From the NCBI RefSeq assembly GCF_000775995.1, contig NZ_CP009227.1, positions 620,001-684,000 of the forward strand: a stretch of DNA of 64,000 nt. Reading direction: 5' to 3'. The stretch is from Treponema sp. OMZ 838 (GTDB taxonomy: Bacteria > Spirochaetota > Spirochaetia > Treponematales > Treponemataceae). Position numbers and translations under genes: made by a program. A model generated the notes under the pieces. It did no database searches. It was given only the letters and a program-made list of their open reading frames with translations, and had not been told where the DNA came from. Of the stretch, positions 61,960 through 64,000 are shown piece by piece. The first letter of the stretch is position 1; the number at the start of each line of letters is the position of its first letter.

Positions 61960-62352
61960 TCAAGTCTTTGCGCAGAATTTTACTATCCCCAGACGTACAA
62001 ATACCGCTAAAACCGCACCGGTACAGTCGGCAAACCAGTCGTAAAGAGAAGCATCACGCCCGGGAACAAAGATTTGGTGTATTTCGTCGGAAATACCATA
62101 GCAAGCAACAATACAGCAGACAATCGTACAGTATTTGAGCGGTTTCCCAAGCCACTTATCGGTAGAAAACCAATAAGAAAGCGTAAAAGCGAAGCTCTCG
62201 AAAGCACATGCATGTAAGAACTTATCCAATCCGGGAAAAGAAACAGTCTCCGGAATAGGCAGCTTTGACTGCGCAGAAAGGAGAAAGATAACAACAGCGA
62301 TACAAATCGACATACAGCGCATACCGCAAGCAATACATTTCTTCAGTATCAT
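61960..62352 (-). CDS. VanZ-family membrane protein
   Basis: A 130-residue protein with four hydrophobic stretches. The family motifs DKFLHACAFESFAF (KxxHxxxY-like) near 38 and YGISDEIHQIFVPGRDASLYDWFADCTGAVLA near 87 (SDExHQxFxPGRxxxxxDxxxNxxG) are clear. VanZ confers low-level teicoplanin resistance in enterococci; most homologues are of unknown role. Good AGAGG site before the ATG at 62352. Gap 62353-62655 upstream contains no gene that I recognise. Confidence 0.9.
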   Translation of the reverse strand: MILKKCIACGMRCMSICIAVVIFLLSAQSKLPIPETVSFPGLDKFLHACAFESFAFTLSYWFSTDKWLGKPLKYCTIVCCIVACYGISDEIHQIFVPGRDASLYDWFADCTGAVLAVFVRLGIVKFCAKT

Positions 62353-62655
62353 TATTACAACCTCTGAAAGACAATGAGAGCACACCTCACCCGTTAACAC
62401 AACAGCCATGTCTTTTCAACAGGTAGTATGCCGCACTATATTAAATGACCGCCGCTGCTTTCTGTGCCGCCGAAACAGGCTCCATTCCGCATAAGGCTGA
62501 TAAGCAAACGATAAAAATATACACCAAGTCTAGGCTAAATGCAAGCTATAGTTTTTAGGGCTTCCCTACCCTTTTCTGTTAAACATACCGCTTGTGAAAT
62601 AACAGGAAAGAACACCGAAAGATTTTTGCTAAAAACTGAGATTTTTAGAACTTTC

Positions 62656-63042
62656 CTATTCTGCATCGTCTTTCTTGACAATGCGCACCTTTCGCGCGGA
62701 TTTCGGTTTTGTGTTTGGGCTGCGTTTATTGATGATTTTCTTTTTTTCTATGTCAGCAGTCTCTGCGGAAATAGTCCGCTGTTTTTTCTCCCGTTTTGCT
62801 TTGAGCTGTTCTTTCCGCTTCTTTTCGATAAATTCAAGGCTTTCGTTAAGCCCCTGCAAAAAGGTTTGCATTTCATCCTGAAATACGACAATTGCATGAC
62901 GGTCAAAACCGGCGCCGTCGGTGTTTTTGCTTTCAACAATCTGCAAGAAAACATCGCCCAGCCGATTTTCTTTCACATTAAAAAAATATGTCCGGTTCTC
63001 TACCGGAATTTGAGTGGTAAATAATTCTCCTCGAATTCCCAT
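62656..63042 (-). CDS. Pur-domain nucleic-acid-binding protein (BpuR-like, DUF3276)
   Basis: A 128-residue protein. The N-terminal 70 residues (MGIRGELFTTQIPVENRTYF..) are the PUR/DUF3276 fold found in Borrelia BpuR, which binds DNA and RNA and regulates gene expression. The C-terminal 55 residues are strongly basic (Lys-rich) and are an extra tail compared with BpuR. The ATG at 63042 has AAGGA upstream; the longer frame from 63153 is rejected. Convergent or tail-to-head with the phosphohexomutase upstream, separated by two hairpins. Confidence 0.85.
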   Translation of the reverse strand: MGIRGELFTTQIPVENRTYFFNVKENRLGDVFLQIVESKNTDGAGFDRHAIVVFQDEMQTFLQGLNESLEFIEKKRKEQLKAKREKKQRTISAETADIEKKKIINKRSPNTKPKSARKVRIVKKDDAE

Positions 63043-63133
63043 TCTGTTATCCTTCCCATAAATTCGACAGCCGAACAAAATATCAATTTTGGAGGCAGAC
63101 GAATTCGTGCGCGAAAAGCGCACATGTTTAATA

Positions 63134-63196
63134 AGCGACGTTTGCGTAAGCAAACTCGCAGTGTTTTTCAGCGGTACCTATCTGTACCGCTGAAAA
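63134..63196. repeat. Short hairpin-family member and GC-rich stem-loop
   Basis: GCGACGTTTGC-GTAA-GCAAACTCGC (63134-63158) is a short relative of the GTTTTTGC/GCAAAAAC modules. Immediately next is TTTTCAGCGGTAC-CTATCT-GTACCGCTGAAAA (63165-63196), a perfect 13-bp stem between the phosphohexomutase and the BpuR-like gene; it probably terminates or processes the former's transcript. Confidence 0.6.
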
Positions 63197-63218
63197 TAAA
63201 CCTTCCCTTAACCTTCCC

Positions 63219-64000
63219 TTAATTTTTTGCCGATACCGCCGCATCGGCTTTGCGTACCATATCGCCCTGCCACTGAACCAGATATTCTTCCACTGCCTGA
63301 TCATAGCCTTTGATGTCCGCCATAATGCGGAATACCGGTTCGGTACCGGAACCGCGCATCCAGATAAAGGCAATCGGCGTATGGCTTGCATTATAGAACT
63401 GCACCTTGAGGCCGCCCTTTGCGGAAACCCCAAAATCCCTGAGGTTTTCTGTACAAACCGTCCCATTATACGCAAATACTTTACAGGCTGCTATACCGAA
63501 CCGGTCTTTCAGCAGCTGTTTTTTATCCGCCCATTCCTGCATAAAAATCTTCTGATACGCCGATTTCAGTGCGGTATGGTCGGTTGTGTGAATATGCATC
63601 AGCGCCCGGGCTTCCTGCGTCGGGGTAGTCCAATAGCAGGGGAGTGTTGCAATAATATCCGCAAAGGTAAAGTCTTTCCGGTATTTTGCCGTTTGCCCCG
63701 ACCGCTCGCACCAGATACGGAACGGGCAGGAGCGGTCAGGCATATCCTTTATGAGCAGGAGCTTGCTGATTGCAAAGAGCGTATTCAGCGGATCACGCAC
63801 GGCGGCAGGGTACGTAATATTCCCCCCGTTGGAACCTTCGCCGAGTATCCGCACTTTATAACCGTACCGGCGCGCATCTTCCGCTCGATTTACTACATTG
63901 GCTTCGCCTACCTCCGCATAAAACACTTCCGCATCCAAGGCTTTTGCGATTTCGTTAATGCGGAGCGATGTCGGCCCGTTGACGGTAACCGCGAGCGGCG
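63219..64000 (-). CDS. Phosphohexomutase (phosphoglucomutase/phosphomannomutase family), C-terminal part
   Basis: The frame stays open to the window edge, so the N-terminus with the catalytic phosphoserine lies outside. Visible parts are VTVNGPTSLRINEIAKAL, LGEGSNGGNITYP (domain 3 sugar-binding loop), and the domain-4 phosphate-binding loop MRGSGTEPVFRIMAD near the C-terminus. It interconverts sugar-1- and sugar-6-phosphates and may supply precursors for the polysaccharide. The final tail DMVRKADAAVSAKN is basic. Confidence 0.92.
   Translation of the reverse strand, partial: PLAVTVNGPTSLRINEIAKALDAEVFYAEVGEANVVNRAEDARRYGYKVRILGEGSNGGNITYPAAVRDPLNTLFAISKLLLIKDMPDRSCPFRIWCERSGQTAKYRKDFTFADIIATLPCYWTTPTQEARALMHIHTTDHTALKSAYQKIFMQEWADKKQLLKDRFGIAACKVFAYNGTVCTENLRDFGVSAKGGLKVQFYNASHTPIAFIWMRGSGTEPVFRIMADIKGYDQAVEEYLVQWQGDMVRKADAAVSAKN

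Noticed and set aside
62353-62655. Gene in the gap between vanZ and the BpuR-like gene
   Set aside because: A plus-strand frame starting at 62539 runs antisense through the BpuR-like gene and has no family features; the gap holds only a weak CTAAAAAC/ATTTTTAG stem.

Overview
The window looks like a spirochaete chromosome, most probably an oral-type Treponema. This rests on gene content: a TmpC/PnrA-like BMP lipoprotein with a purine-nucleoside ABC operon, a BpuR-like Pur-domain protein, RNase Y, a ParAB pair, several AAA ATPases of the kinds common in treponemes, and, most telling, integron attC sites with a cassette layout like that described for Treponema denticola. The species cannot be read from the sequence. 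No rRNA, tRNA or CRISPR array was seen.

Layout. 1-3.7 kb (+): two tandem NCS2 xanthine/uracil permeases, a THEP1-like NTPase and a MocA-like nucleotidyltransferase, a set typical of molybdenum-hydroxylase purine catabolism. 3.8-8.9 kb (-): a lipoprotein, an exported FlgT-like protein with a C-terminal beta-barrel, and uvrB. 9.2-13.1 kb (+): selenium operon selD - yedF - DUF3343 - cysteine desulfurase. A PIN/RHH toxin-antitoxin module sits between selD and yedF, flanked by 63-64-bp direct repeats of the selD/yedF junction. 13.1-15.4 kb: a dense block of modular hairpin repeats and an AAA/PD-(D/E)XK protein. 15.6-20.5 kb (+): BMP lipoprotein, double-domain ABC ATPase and two permeases.

20.96-28.4 kb (+): a decayed chromosomal integron. 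It consists of the broken 3' end of an intI gene, an attI-like segment with an outward promoter, and a cassette array separated by attC sites. 28.5-37.2 kb holds housekeeping genes: rny, an SSS symporter, a DUF2974 hydrolase, parB, parA and lon. 37.5-41.6 kb (+) is a second integron remnant. The same 150-bp attI/promoter segment recurs there, preceded by possible intI debris and followed by cassettes that include a RloC-like Zn-hook ATPase and a DMP19-like protein.

41.7-64 kb (-): a frameshifted ArsC-like gene and two small genes, then an approximately 18-kb surface-polysaccharide operon. It encodes WbpB, WbpE, WbpD, WecB/WbpI and WbpA-like enzymes (the UDP-ManNAc3NAcA route), a WbpG-like amidotransferase, Wzx, a polymerase-like EpsG protein, glycosyltransferases, a TagF-like enzyme, Wzz and an SLBB export protein. 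Upstream lie an MNT nucleotidyltransferase, a VanZ protein, a Pur-domain protein and a phosphohexomutase that runs off the window.

The most notable signals are the two integron remnants sharing a duplicated attI/promoter module, the toxin-antitoxin insertion with long flanking repeats, and a dispersed family of hairpins whose stems vary while the loop stays NGGA, two of them matching the CsrA-binding consensus. Several accessory genes are broken by single-base changes in A/T homopolymers. These may be assembly errors, phase variation or decay.
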